Assembly: GCA_013696015.1 (NCBI GenBank)
Contig: JACCZI010000253.1
Span: 1 to 14,836 of the forward strand
From: Nocardioidaceae bacterium
Lineage (GTDB): Bacteria > Actinomycetota > Actinomycetes > Propionibacteriales > Nocardioidaceae
DNA length: 14,836 nucleotides
Direction: 5' to 3'
Under the pieces are notes generated by a model. It ran no database searches, had not been told where the DNA came from, and saw only the letters and a list, made by a program, of their open reading frames with translations. The number at the start of each line of letters is the position of its first letter. Within the stretch, counting starts at the first letter, position 1. This document shows, in pieces, positions 6,775-13,144 of the stretch. Both the position numbers and the translations under genes were made by a program.

Positions 6775-7428
6775 TCAACCCGACACCAGCGCCTGCGCCG
6801 CCACGGCCAGGTCGCGCACCAGAGCGTCGAAGGCGGCGTCGGAGTCCGTGGCGCGCAGCACGGCCGAGGGATGCACGGTTGCCATGAGCCAGCCGGACTG
6901 GACGAGGGCCGGGTCGGGTCGCCGTGCGGACCGGGGGTAGAGCTGGCCGCGCTGCCGAGTGACACGAAACGTCGGTCCGAACAACGCCCGTGCCGCCGTT
7001 GCGCCCAGACAGACCACGATCTCGGGGTCCACGACCGCCAGCTCGGCGCGAAGCCACGGCCGGCAAGCCTGCAGGTGCGCCAGGTCCGGCGTCTGGTGCA
7101 GCCGGCGCTTCGGCGTCGGCGTGAACCGAAAGTGTTTGACGGCGTTGGTGACGTAGCAGGTGCCGCGGTCGAGACCGGCCGCGTCGAGCGCGCGGTTCAA
7201 CAGCCCGCCCGCTGGTCCGACGAAGGGTACGCCAGCCCGGTCCTCGGCGTCACCGGGCTGTTCGCCGACAAGCGCCACCCTGGCAAGTGGTGACCCGGTC
7301 GAGAAGACGGTCTGCGTTGCCGGCCCGTGCAGCTCACAGCCCTGGCAGCCGTCCGCTGCGGTCCGCAGCTGCTCGAGCCCACCTCCGGCCGGGACCCACT
7401 GCTGCGCCCCCGGCCGATCCACCGCCAC
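6775..7428 (-). CDS. udgX: UdgX-type uracil-DNA glycosylase (covalent uracil-DNA binder)
   Basis: The 217-residue product belongs to the family-4-like UDG branch. C28 and C31 (GCQGC) and C122 fit Fe-S ligands. The uracil pocket motif is GEQPGDAED (55-63), then GVPFVGPAGGLLNRAL (66-81), and the C-terminal motif is HPSAVLR (186-192). Two signs separate it from ordinary family 4 enzymes: the position after TNAVK reads HFRF rather than CRPP, and an inserted basic loop reads KRRLHQTP (107-114) with H111. In Mycobacterium smegmatis UdgX the matching KRRIH histidine forms a covalent bond with the abasic sugar after uracil removal, so this protein probably excises uracil and stays attached to the DNA. 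GTG at 7428 is preceded by TAGGTT, 6 nt away, suggesting a leaderless mRNA. It overlaps no gene and is followed 2 nt later by the thioesterase-like gene. Confidence 0.9.
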   Translation of the reverse strand: MAVDRPGAQQWVPAGGGLEQLRTAADGCQGCELHGPATQTVFSTGSPLARVALVGEQPGDAEDRAGVPFVGPAGGLLNRALDAAGLDRGTCYVTNAVKHFRFTPTPKRRLHQTPDLAHLQACRPWLRAELAVVDPEIVVCLGATAARALFGPTFRVTRQRGQLYPRSARRPDPALVQSGWLMATVHPSAVLRATDSDAAFDALVRDLAVAAQALVSG

Positions 7429-7434
7429 CCCGCC

Positions 7435-7440
7435 AACCTA
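7435..7440 (-). promoter_or_regulatory. -10 box for a leaderless udgX transcript
   Basis: On the coding strand TAGGTT (TANNNT) is followed by six bases and then the GTG start, so transcription would begin at the start codon. It lies in the 61-bp gap after the photolyase stop codon, which suggests udgX has its own promoter rather than depending only on read-through. No clear -35 is visible. Confidence 0.5.
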
Positions 7441-7489
7441 TCGCCGCCGCCGACCGAGACTGATGATGCCGAGCGCGTGGAGGACGGGC

Positions 7490-8842
7490 TCAGCGGTCGC
7501 GGATCGCCTCGTAACCGGCAAGGGCGACCCGGCGCTCAGTGGCGTGGTCGACGATCGGCTCCGGGTAGCCGTTCGGCGCACCACCCGGGAGGCCGTGCGG
7601 GCGGTGGACAATCGACCCCTCGACGTCGGCCAGCTCGGGAACGTACCGACGTACGTACACCCCCTCGGGGTCGAACTTCTCGCCCTGGGTGGTCGGGTTG
7701 AAGACCCGGAAGTACGGCGCCGCGTCCGTGCCGGAGCCGCCGACCCACTGCCAGCCGTGTGCGTTGGACGCCAGGTCGCCGTCGACGAGTTCCCGCATGA
7801 AATGGCGGGCACCGTGGCGCCATTCGATGTGCAGGTCCTTCACCAGGAAGCTGGCGACGATCATCCGGACCCGGTTGTGCATCCACCCCTCCCCGCGGAG
7901 CTGCCTCATCCCCGCATCCACGATCGGGAACCCGGTCTGGCCGTCGCGCCATCGGTCGAAGACCCGCCCGGGCTCCTCGTACGGCAGGTCCTCGTACCGC
8001 GGTCGCAGGTATTCCCGAGCCGACTCCGGACGGTGCCACAGCACGTCGGCGTAGAACTCGCGCCAGGCCAGCTCCCTGCGGTAGGTGTCGCTCCCGGGTC
8101 CGCGGTGCTCGGCGAGGTCGGCGAGCAGCGTCCGAGGATGCACCTCACCCCACTTGAGGTGCACCGACATCCGGGATGTGGCGTCGACGTCGGGCCGGTC
8201 GCGCACCGTGGCGTAGCCGGCGAGCGCGCTCTGCACGTAGCGATGCCATCGTGACTGCGCCGCCACCTCGCCGGCCGGCGGCAGCCGCTGGTGCGCCGCC
8301 ACCCGTGCGTCGGGCAGATCGAGCGACCGCAGCGGCCGGATCCACGCCACCGCTGCCGGCGCGACCACCGGCCCCCTCCAGCCGTGTTCCAGCCAGGCGC
8401 GGGCAAAGGGGGAGTAGACGCTGTACGGCGAGCCGTCGACCTTGCGGACTTGTCCCGGTGCGACCGCGTACGGCGAGCCGGTGCGCACCAGCTCGATGGC
8501 GTGGCGCGCCAGAGCGGCTGCAACCCGGGTGTCGCGGGAAGAGCCGTAGGGTCCGAAGTCCGCGGCGACGTGGACGCTGCGGGCACCGGCTGCCCGGGCC
8601 ACCGCGACGACCTCGACCGCCGGGTCGCCGCTGCGCAGCTGCAGCGTCCCGAGCCGTGCTCCTAGGTCACCCAGGCTGGCGCGCAGGTACGCCCGCCGTG
8701 CCCGGCCTGATGGTCGCCACAGTGCGGCGTCGAGCACGAACAGCGGCACCACCCCATCGCCACCGGCGGCCACGGCCTGCAGCAGGGCGGGGTTGTCCGC
8801 CAGCCGAAGGTCACGACGGAACCACATCACCGAGGTCGGCAC
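7490..8842 (-). CDS. phr: Deoxyribodipyrimidine photolyase, class I
   Basis: Photolyase splits cyclobutane pyrimidine dimers using FADH- and blue light. The 450-residue product opens with VMWFRRDLRLADNPAL and has the Rossmann antenna domain (about 1-130), the FAD domain with TSRMSVHLKWGEVHPR (222-237), RELAWREFYADVLWH (256-270), GWMHNRVRM (319-327) and DLASNAHGWQWVGGSGTDAA followed by PYFRVFNP (356-383). N360 matches the flavin-facing Asn378 of E. coli PhrB by spacing from W364. W364 and W341 match the first two members of the electron-transfer Trp triad; the third position is Y288. The start is GTG at 8842, one residue before the conserved PTSVMWF, with GGAG just upstream. A longer in-frame extension to 8938 runs into the ideR start region and is unlikely. 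It diverges from ideR by 73 bp. Confidence 0.94.
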   Translation of the reverse strand: MPTSVMWFRRDLRLADNPALLQAVAAGGDGVVPLFVLDAALWRPSGRARRAYLRASLGDLGARLGTLQLRSGDPAVEVVAVARAAGARSVHVAADFGPYGSSRDTRVAAALARHAIELVRTGSPYAVAPGQVRKVDGSPYSVYSPFARAWLEHGWRGPVVAPAAVAWIRPLRSLDLPDARVAAHQRLPPAGEVAAQSRWHRYVQSALAGYATVRDRPDVDATSRMSVHLKWGEVHPRTLLADLAEHRGPGSDTYRRELAWREFYADVLWHRPESAREYLRPRYEDLPYEEPGRVFDRWRDGQTGFPIVDAGMRQLRGEGWMHNRVRMIVASFLVKDLHIEWRHGARHFMRELVDGDLASNAHGWQWVGGSGTDAAPYFRVFNPTTQGEKFDPEGVYVRRYVPELADVEGSIVHRPHGLPGGAPNGYPEPIVDHATERRVALAGYEAIRDR

Positions 8843-8902
8843 CGCTCCATCCTCACCCGACGACGGTTTCTCCGCAGGCCAGGGTTGCTGCGTGGGATGG
8901 GA

Positions 8903-8908
8903 CACAAT
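8903..8908 (+). promoter_or_regulatory. -10 box for a leaderless ideR transcript
   Basis: CACAAT ends 7 nt before the GTG at 8916, the start that gives the exact IdeR length and residue numbering. If this is the -10 box, the ATG at 8907 overlaps the promoter and cannot be the start. No 19-bp iron-box palindrome is visible between 8843 and 8915. Confidence 0.45.
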
Positions 8909-8915
8909 GGCGTAC

Positions 8916-9608
8916 GTGAGCGACCTGATCGACACCACAGAGATGTATCTGCGGACGGTCTACGAGCTCGAGGAGGAGGGCATCGTCCCGCTGCGGGCGC
9001 GGATCGCGGAGCGGCTGCATCAAAGTGGCCCTACCGTGAGCCAGACGGTTGCCCGGATGGAGCGGGCCGGGCTGGTCAGCGTCGAAGGCGACCGCCACCT
9101 GGAGCTGTCCGACGAGGGTCGCCGGCTCGCGCGCCGCGTGATGCGCAAGCACCGGCTCGCCGAGCGGTTGCTGACCGACGTCATCGGGCTGGATCTCGAG
9201 CTGGTGCACATCGAGGCCTGCCGCTGGGAGCACGTCATATCCGAGACCGTCGAGCGACGGCTGGTCGAGTTGCTCGACCACCCGACGACGTCTCCGTACG
9301 GCAACCCGATCCCAGGGCTGGAGGAGCTCGGTGAGCCGGACTCCGACGAGGACTTCCTCGCCGGCCTGGTCCCGTTGACCCGTGCCGTCAGTGCGGGGAC
9401 GCAACCGGTCCGTGTCGTCGTCCGGCGCATCAGCGAGCCGCTGCAGACCGACAGCGACGTCATGTCGGTGCTGCGCCGGCTCGGTGCGTTACCGGGTCAG
9501 GAGGTGCTGGCCGCCGCCGCCGCCGGTGGCGTGCTGGTGACGCGAGGCGACTCCAGTGCCGAGGTCGACGACACTGCTGCGGTGCACATCTTCGTCCACA
9601 CCGTCTGA
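8916..9608 (+). CDS. ideR: Iron-dependent transcriptional repressor, DtxR/IdeR family
   Basis: IdeR binds DNA when loaded with Fe(II), repressing iron uptake and siderophore genes and activating storage. Starting at GTG 8916 the product is 230 residues, the length of mycobacterial IdeR, and all metal ligands fall on the canonical numbers: M10, C102, E105 and H106 in the primary site, H79, E83 and H98 in the ancillary site. The winged-helix part includes LRARIAERLHQSGPTVSQTV with recognition helix near 37-50, the dimerisation part includes ACRWEHVISETVERRL, and the C-terminal SH3-like domain covers about 150-230. ATG at 8907 is an alternative start with GGGATGGGA upstream. The gene stands alone, divergent from the photolyase, and is followed by an 8-bp stem hairpin. 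No target siderophore cluster is in the window. Confidence 0.95.
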   Translation: MSDLIDTTEMYLRTVYELEEEGIVPLRARIAERLHQSGPTVSQTVARMERAGLVSVEGDRHLELSDEGRRLARRVMRKHRLAERLLTDVIGLDLELVHIEACRWEHVISETVERRLVELLDHPTTSPYGNPIPGLEELGEPDSDEDFLAGLVPLTRAVSAGTQPVRVVVRRISEPLQTDSDVMSVLRRLGALPGQEVLAAAAAGGVLVTRGDSSAEVDDTAAVHIFVHTV

Positions 9609-9619
9609 GGTGTGTATCT

Positions 9620-9645
9620 GACCGCCGCGGATCAGCTCGGCGGTC
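9620..9645 (+). terminator. Possible ideR terminator hairpin
   Basis: GACCGCCG (9620-9627) pairs perfectly with CGGCGGTC (9638-9645) around a 10-nt loop, starting 11 nt after the ideR stop. There is no T-run, which is common for high-GC actinobacterial terminators. The same bases are also part of the minus-strand coding debris described next, so the hairpin may be incidental. Confidence 0.4.
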
Positions 9646-9715
9646 TCCAGCAGGCTGTCCCCGAGATCGCCCTTGGGATAGCGGGCGCCGTGGCGGGGCC
9701 GTGGCGTGATCCTGC

Positions 9716-9907
9716 TCAGGTGGCCGAGGCGGAGTGGTCCAGCCAACGTCGGCCGCCCCCTGCGGCGGCGGCCTCGACGGTCAGCTGCGGCGTCACGCCG
9801 AAGCTGAACCGGCTCGGCAGGTGCCGGTCGGCGGCGCTCGGCGTGCGGGGTCTGCTCGAGGTGGGATTCGAGGACGCAGCGGAGTAAGGACGGGCATATC
9901 GTTCCAC
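9716..9907 (-). pseudogene. Remnant of a DUF1800-like gene (N-terminal part)
   Basis: An open frame of 63 codons on the minus strand has strongly G/C third positions and contains ADRHLPSRFSFGVTPQLTVE followed by AAAAGGGRRWLDH, which resembles the opening of DUF1800 proteins (a His-Leu-x-x-Arg-x-Ser/Thr-x-Gly-x-Thr-Pro pattern, then an Ala/Gly-rich turn and a Trp/Leu-Asp helix). It then meets a stop codon. The following 9609-9715 stretch continues as coding-like sequence in another minus-strand frame, with YPKGDLGDSLLETAELIRGG, which is reminiscent of DUF1501 proteins; DUF1800 and DUF1501 genes are often neighbours. The simplest reading is debris of such a gene pair after internal deletion. 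The plus strand has a 91-codon frame (9612-9887) sharing the same third positions over 9716-9887, so strand choice is not certain. Confidence 0.35.
9751..9773. repeat. GC-rich inverted repeat
   Basis: GGCCGCC (9751-9757) pairs with GGCGGCC (9767-9773) around 9 nt. It lies inside the decayed coding stretch and opposite codons for an Ala/Gly run, so composition may explain it. Confidence 0.25.
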
Positions 9908-10104
9908 CTTGACTACTCAAGGGCTTCGAACAAGAACTCTGGGTCATAAAATCATCCGTTCAGCCGACTCCGGTTCAGCCGACCGTCCTAGTGACGTCGG
10001 TGGCAGCGGTGGACGTTCGATCTGGCTTTCCAGAATGCGACCGCACCCTGTTACTTCATCGCTACCCTCTGCAATAGGACACGGAACGATCACCCGAAGG
10101 GCGG
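9908..10104 (+). promoter_or_regulatory. Upstream region of the GGDEF-EAL gene with a tandem direct repeat
   Basis: This 197-bp stretch holds no gene and is noticeably less GC-rich than its surroundings near 9909-9957. TAAAAT at 9947-9952 is a good TANNNT -10 candidate, with TTCGAA at 9925-9930 sixteen bases before it as a weak -35. Just downstream, GTTCAGCCGAC occurs twice in direct orientation (9958-9968 and 9973-9983), a period of 15 bp. Repeats at that spot could bind a regulator or simply be a small duplication. AAGGG at 10097-10101 serves as ribosome binding site. Confidence 0.35.
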
Positions 10105-12438
10105 ATGGTGAGCCCCAACGACACGGCCCAGCCTCCGCTGAGCCTCATCTTCGACCGCACCGTGATGACGGTGGGTGTCTCGATCGCACTCATCAGTGCC
10201 GTTCACGCACTCGCCAACAGCCTTGACTTTGCGTGGGCGTACTGGCTGTCGGTCCCGCTGATCATGCTGATGGCCCGGTTCCCCCTCACCATGGAGCGCC
10301 CTTCGGGTGCGATCCAGTTCGGCTTCGAGTCCTGTGTGCTCGCCTTCATCGTGTCACTGCTCCAGCCGCACGACGCGATGTTGGTGTGGTCGGTCGGCGC
10401 GGTCATCTCCCAGTCCTTGTCGGACACCCGCCGGGTCGCCAAGATTTTCAACCTCGGAGTGATGCTGACTGCTGGCGCGGCCGCCATCGCAGTGGTCGAT
10501 GTGCTGCGCGGCGACTCCCAGGGCTCACCGCGCGAACTTGCCGCAGTCGCCGTCGGTTGCGGTGTCTACTTCCTGCTCGACTACCTGCTCTCGGAGATGT
10601 CGATCGCCCTGGAAGAGCACCTTCCGCTGCACACCCAGCTGCGCCAGCCCGAGGTTGCCATCCCGCTGGCCTGCATCGTGGCCGTCGACTCGATCGGCTA
10701 TCTGGCTGCGCTCATCGTCCGGACGCTGCCGGTATGGTCAATCGCGCTGTTGGCCGTGCCCGTCGTCACGCTGCTTGTCGCGGTGACCTCGATAGCCCGC
10801 GGTCGTGAAACCGAGCGGCGCACGAACGTGCTGTTCAACGTCTCCACGAAGGTCCAGGGTCAGCAGACCGAGGTCGGCGTCATCACCGCCATCGAGGAGG
10901 GCGCTCAGCAGCTGCTGAAAGGATCGAGCGTGGCGCTACGCTCCAGTGCGCCAGGAGATGGCGAGGTGGGAGCCTGTGTCGTCCGCAGGCCGCGCGAGCG
11001 ATGGCTGGTGAGCTCGGGCAGCACGCGTACGAGGGGAACGCCGAGCACGGACCAGCAACATCTCGAGGCGCTGGCGCTGGTGGGAGACGAAGCTCTGTCG
11101 CGAGTGCAACTGGGCCGAGAGATGGCGCACCTGGCCCAGCACGACGCGCTCACCGGTCTGATCAACAGAGCCTTCTTCATCCGGCGACTAGAAACCGCAC
11201 TAGAGCGGTGCCGCACTCGCACGGACAGGGTGGCGGTGCTGTTCTGCGACCTTGATGGCTTCAAGAAGGTCAACGACTGGTTCGGCCACGCAGCTGGTGA
11301 TGCCCTGCTGGTCGAGATTGCCACAACCCTTCGCTCCGCGGTCGGCCCCGCGGACACCGTGGCTCGGCTCGGCGGTGACGAGTTCGCCGTGCTGGTCAAG
11401 ACGGTTGTGCCGGACGATGACCTCGAGGACCTGACCAGCTCGGTGTTGCGCGCCGTTGACCGGCGCTACCAGTTCGGAGGTCGCTTCGTGAACGTGTCAA
11501 CAAGCGTCGGCGTGGCGTTCTCCGACGGCGTCCACAGCGCCGACCAGCTCATCCGGAACGCCGACATCGCGATGTACGAGGCGAAGGCAGCCGGTCGCAA
11601 CCATGTTGTGGCTTATCACCCGTCGCTGGGTCGCAGCAGGGTGCGCGCGCTGGAGCAGGCAGAGGCGCTGCGCCAGGCGATCGACAACCGCGCGCTGTAC
11701 CTGGTCTACCAGCCGGTGGTGCAGAGCGGCACCAACCGCATCGTTGGTGTCGAGGCGCTGGTTCGCTGGACGCTGAACGGGCAGGTGATGCCCACCGCAC
11801 AGTTCATCGGGCTGGCAGAGGAGACCGGTCTCATCAACCTGCTCGGCGACCTGGTGCTCGAGATGGTTGCGGAGGACGCGCCGGTGCTGCGGGCGGCCTC
11901 GGGCGGGGAGCTGTCGCTGAGTGTCAACGTGTCGGCGCAGCAGCTGCGTTCTCCGAGCTTCGTCGCCTCGGTCCTGCGAACCCGCGACGCGCTCAACGGC
12001 CTATCGCTAGTCCTGGAGATCACCGAGCGGCAGGTGATCGGTGACGACCCGATGGTGCTGGCGGTGATTGCTGAGCTCGAGAGCAACGGCATCCTGTTCG
12101 CCCTCGACGACTTTGGCATCGGGTACTCCTCGATCGGCTACCTCCAGCAGCTTGCGGTGCAGATCCTCAAGACAGACCTGGTGTTCTCAGCCGACATTGA
12201 CGTCGACCTGCGGTCGATCAAGCTGTTGGTCTCAATGGTCGAGATGGCTCGGGCACTGGGACTCGATGTCGTGATCGAGGGGATCGAGCGGGACTCGCAG
12301 GTCGACATACTGCGCCAGTACGTCGGATTCGGCGACCATCTGTTCTTGCAGGGAAACCTGATGTCGCCGCCGGAGCCGCTTGGCCAGGTAGCTGCTGCGC
12401 TGCAGGCTGCGCGGCACCCAGCTCTCCGCGCCGTCTGA
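10105..12438 (+). CDS. Membrane GGDEF-EAL protein (cyclic-di-GMP synthase/phosphodiesterase)
   Basis: The 777-residue protein can in principle make and break cyclic-di-GMP. Residues about 20-232 hold seven or eight hydrophobic segments forming an N-terminal membrane sensor (MASE-like). A GAF-like linker spans about 240-335. The GGDEF domain starts at DALTGLINR (347-355), with D382 and D384 in CDLDGFKKVND and an intact GGDEF at 423-427; the RxxD inhibitory site is missing, because the arginine position is G414 before D417. The EAL domain carries E550 (EAL), N608, E641, D668/D669 (LDDFGIGYSS), K689, E725 and Q749 (FLQGNLMSPP), all residues needed for phosphodiesterase activity, with Ile replacing the usual Thr in the DDFGTG loop. 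ATG at 10105 follows AAGGG closely; GTG at 10108 is an equally good start. It is monocistronic, ended by a hairpin at 12451-12482. Confidence 0.94.
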   Translation: MVSPNDTAQPPLSLIFDRTVMTVGVSIALISAVHALANSLDFAWAYWLSVPLIMLMARFPLTMERPSGAIQFGFESCVLAFIVSLLQPHDAMLVWSVGAVISQSLSDTRRVAKIFNLGVMLTAGAAAIAVVDVLRGDSQGSPRELAAVAVGCGVYFLLDYLLSEMSIALEEHLPLHTQLRQPEVAIPLACIVAVDSIGYLAALIVRTLPVWSIALLAVPVVTLLVAVTSIARGRETERRTNVLFNVSTKVQGQQTEVGVITAIEEGAQQLLKGSSVALRSSAPGDGEVGACVVRRPRERWLVSSGSTRTRGTPSTDQQHLEALALVGDEALSRVQLGREMAHLAQHDALTGLINRAFFIRRLETALERCRTRTDRVAVLFCDLDGFKKVNDWFGHAAGDALLVEIATTLRSAVGPADTVARLGGDEFAVLVKTVVPDDDLEDLTSSVLRAVDRRYQFGGRFVNVSTSVGVAFSDGVHSADQLIRNADIAMYEAKAAGRNHVVAYHPSLGRSRVRALEQAEALRQAIDNRALYLVYQPVVQSGTNRIVGVEALVRWTLNGQVMPTAQFIGLAEETGLINLLGDLVLEMVAEDAPVLRAASGGELSLSVNVSAQQLRSPSFVASVLRTRDALNGLSLVLEITERQVIGDDPMVLAVIAELESNGILFALDDFGIGYSSIGYLQQLAVQILKTDLVFSADIDVDLRSIKLLVSMVEMARALGLDVVIEGIERDSQVDILRQYVGFGDHLFLQGNLMSPPEPLGQVAAALQAARHPALRAV

Positions 12439-12450
12439 CCTACCCCCCTC

Positions 12451-12482
12451 CCCACGATCCGAGACTTATGACGCATCGTGGG
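12451..12482 (+). terminator. Hairpin terminator after the GGDEF-EAL gene
   Basis: CCCACGAT (12451-12458) pairs with ATCGTGGG (12475-12482) around a 16-nt loop; allowing one bulged C extends the stem to CTCC/GGAG. It begins 12 nt after the stop codon. No T-run follows. Position and symmetry support a terminator. Confidence 0.6.
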
Positions 12483-12544
12483 AGTGCCCCTCACTGAATC
12501 GAAGGTGCCGTTCTAGAGACGCTCTGGCCTGTCTCGCAAGCGTT

Positions 12545-12560
12545 CACTCCCTGAGGAGTG
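12545..12560. repeat. Small hairpin upstream of the PGPGW gene
   Basis: CACTCC and GGAGTG flank a CTGA tetraloop, about 36 bp before the GTG start of the next gene. It would sit just upstream of or at the -35 region if the gene is leaderless, so it may be an operator, or the end of a terminator region. Nothing else recognisable lies in 12483-12582. Confidence 0.3.
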
Positions 12561-12582
12561 CCGGGGGGTCGGCGCGAAATGG

Positions 12583-12588
12583 CATGCT
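12583..12588 (+). promoter_or_regulatory. -10 box for a leaderless PGPGW-gene transcript
   Basis: CATGCT ends 7 nt before GTG 12596. It overlaps the alternative ATG at 12584, which has no good ribosome binding site. Same spacing as at ideR. Confidence 0.35.
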
Positions 12589-12595
12589 GGACATC

Positions 12596-13045
12596 GTGCC
12601 TGTGTTGCGCAAGACGTGGGTGACGCTGCTCGGCTGGATCCTGACGCTGGTCGGCATCGCGGCCCTGGTGCTTCCCGGACCGGGCCTGTTGCTGATGGTG
12701 GCCGGTCTCGTGGTGCTGTCGCAGGAGTACGAGTGGGCGGAACGCCGGGTCGAGCCGGTCAAGCGCAAGGCGTTCGAGGTGGCCGCCACCGGAGTGGAGA
12801 CAGGGCCGCGCATCCTGCTCAGCGGGCTGAGCGCTTTGGCGCTGGTCGCGATCGGGGTGGTGTGGTGCCTGGAGCCGAACATCCCGCAGGTGTGGCTCTT
12901 TGGGCCGGAGCTGCCGTTCACCGGCTGGCCGGCTGGCAGCAGCCTGATTCTGTCCGGGGTCGTCGCGCTCGGTCTGCTGGTCTACAGCGTGCGGCGTTTC
13001 CGCGGTCCGGCGAGTAATCCGCACCCGGCCAGGGCGAACCCTTAG
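12596..13045 (+). CDS. PGPGW-type (TIGR02611-like) transmembrane protein
   Basis: This 149-residue integral membrane protein has the N-terminal pattern of the PGPGW/TIGR02611 group: a basic start, a hydrophobic helix, the motif LVLPGPGLLLMVAGLVVLSQ (25-44) and EYEWAERRVEPVKRKAFE, with the PGPG turn at 27-30. Two more hydrophobic helices follow (about 71-92 and 116-137), separated by a short loop with PELPFTGWPAG. The C-terminal tail is basic and polar. The function of the family is unknown to me. I chose GTG 12596 because a -10-like hexamer sits 7 nt upstream; ATG 12584 would add four residues. The next gene, a membrane microprotein, begins 10 nt after the stop and has its own -10-like hexamer. 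Confidence 0.85.
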   Translation: MPVLRKTWVTLLGWILTLVGIAALVLPGPGLLLMVAGLVVLSQEYEWAERRVEPVKRKAFEVAATGVETGPRILLSGLSALALVAIGVVWCLEPNIPQVWLFGPELPFTGWPAGSSLILSGVVALGLLVYSVRRFRGPASNPHPARANP

Positions 13046-13048
13046 GGT
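13043..13048 (+). promoter_or_regulatory. -10 box for a leaderless microprotein transcript
   Basis: TAGGGT (TANNNT) overlaps the stop codon of the PGPGW gene and ends 6 nt before the ATG at 13055. There is no purine-rich ribosome binding site in the six intervening bases, so leaderless initiation is the natural reading if the gene is real. Confidence 0.4.
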
Positions 13049-13054
13049 GCAACC

Positions 13055-13132
13055 ATGAAGACTCTGCTGATCATCATCGTCATCGTCGTGCTCGTTGTCG
13101 TCGTGCTCGGGTTCCTGCGCGGTCGCCGCTGA
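13055..13132 (+). CDS. 25-residue single-helix membrane microprotein
   Basis: A short frame, ATG to TGA, encodes MKTLLIIIVIVVLVVVVLGF and then LRGRR: a lysine at position 2, about 17 uninterrupted hydrophobic residues rich in Ile and Val, and a basic C-terminal tail. That is the pattern of a small single-pass membrane protein. The codons are consistent with the host (mostly C or G at third positions), the start has a TANNNT hexamer at leaderless spacing, and the frame ends just before the convergent SRPBCC gene (12 bp gap). Similar tiny hydrophobic open frames are easily missed by gene finders. The function is unknown; it could partner with the PGPGW membrane protein just upstream. A chance hydrophobic frame cannot be excluded. 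Confidence 0.6.
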   Translation: MKTLLIIIVIVVLVVVVLGFLRGRR

Positions 13133-13144
13133 CAGAGGCGGAGC

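Noticed and set aside
7160..8254. A 364-codon plus-strand open frame opposite udgX and photolyase
   Set aside because: It is antisense to two well-supported genes, has the biased composition of a shadow frame and shows no recognisable domain.
8843..8915. Iron box for IdeR autoregulation
   Set aside because: I looked for a TTAGGTTAG-type palindrome on both strands and found nothing resembling it.
9612..9887. Plus-strand 91-codon frame right after ideR
   Set aside because: It shares third positions with the minus-strand fragment at 9716-9907, so its composition is not independent evidence, and the protein has no motifs. It remains a minor alternative.
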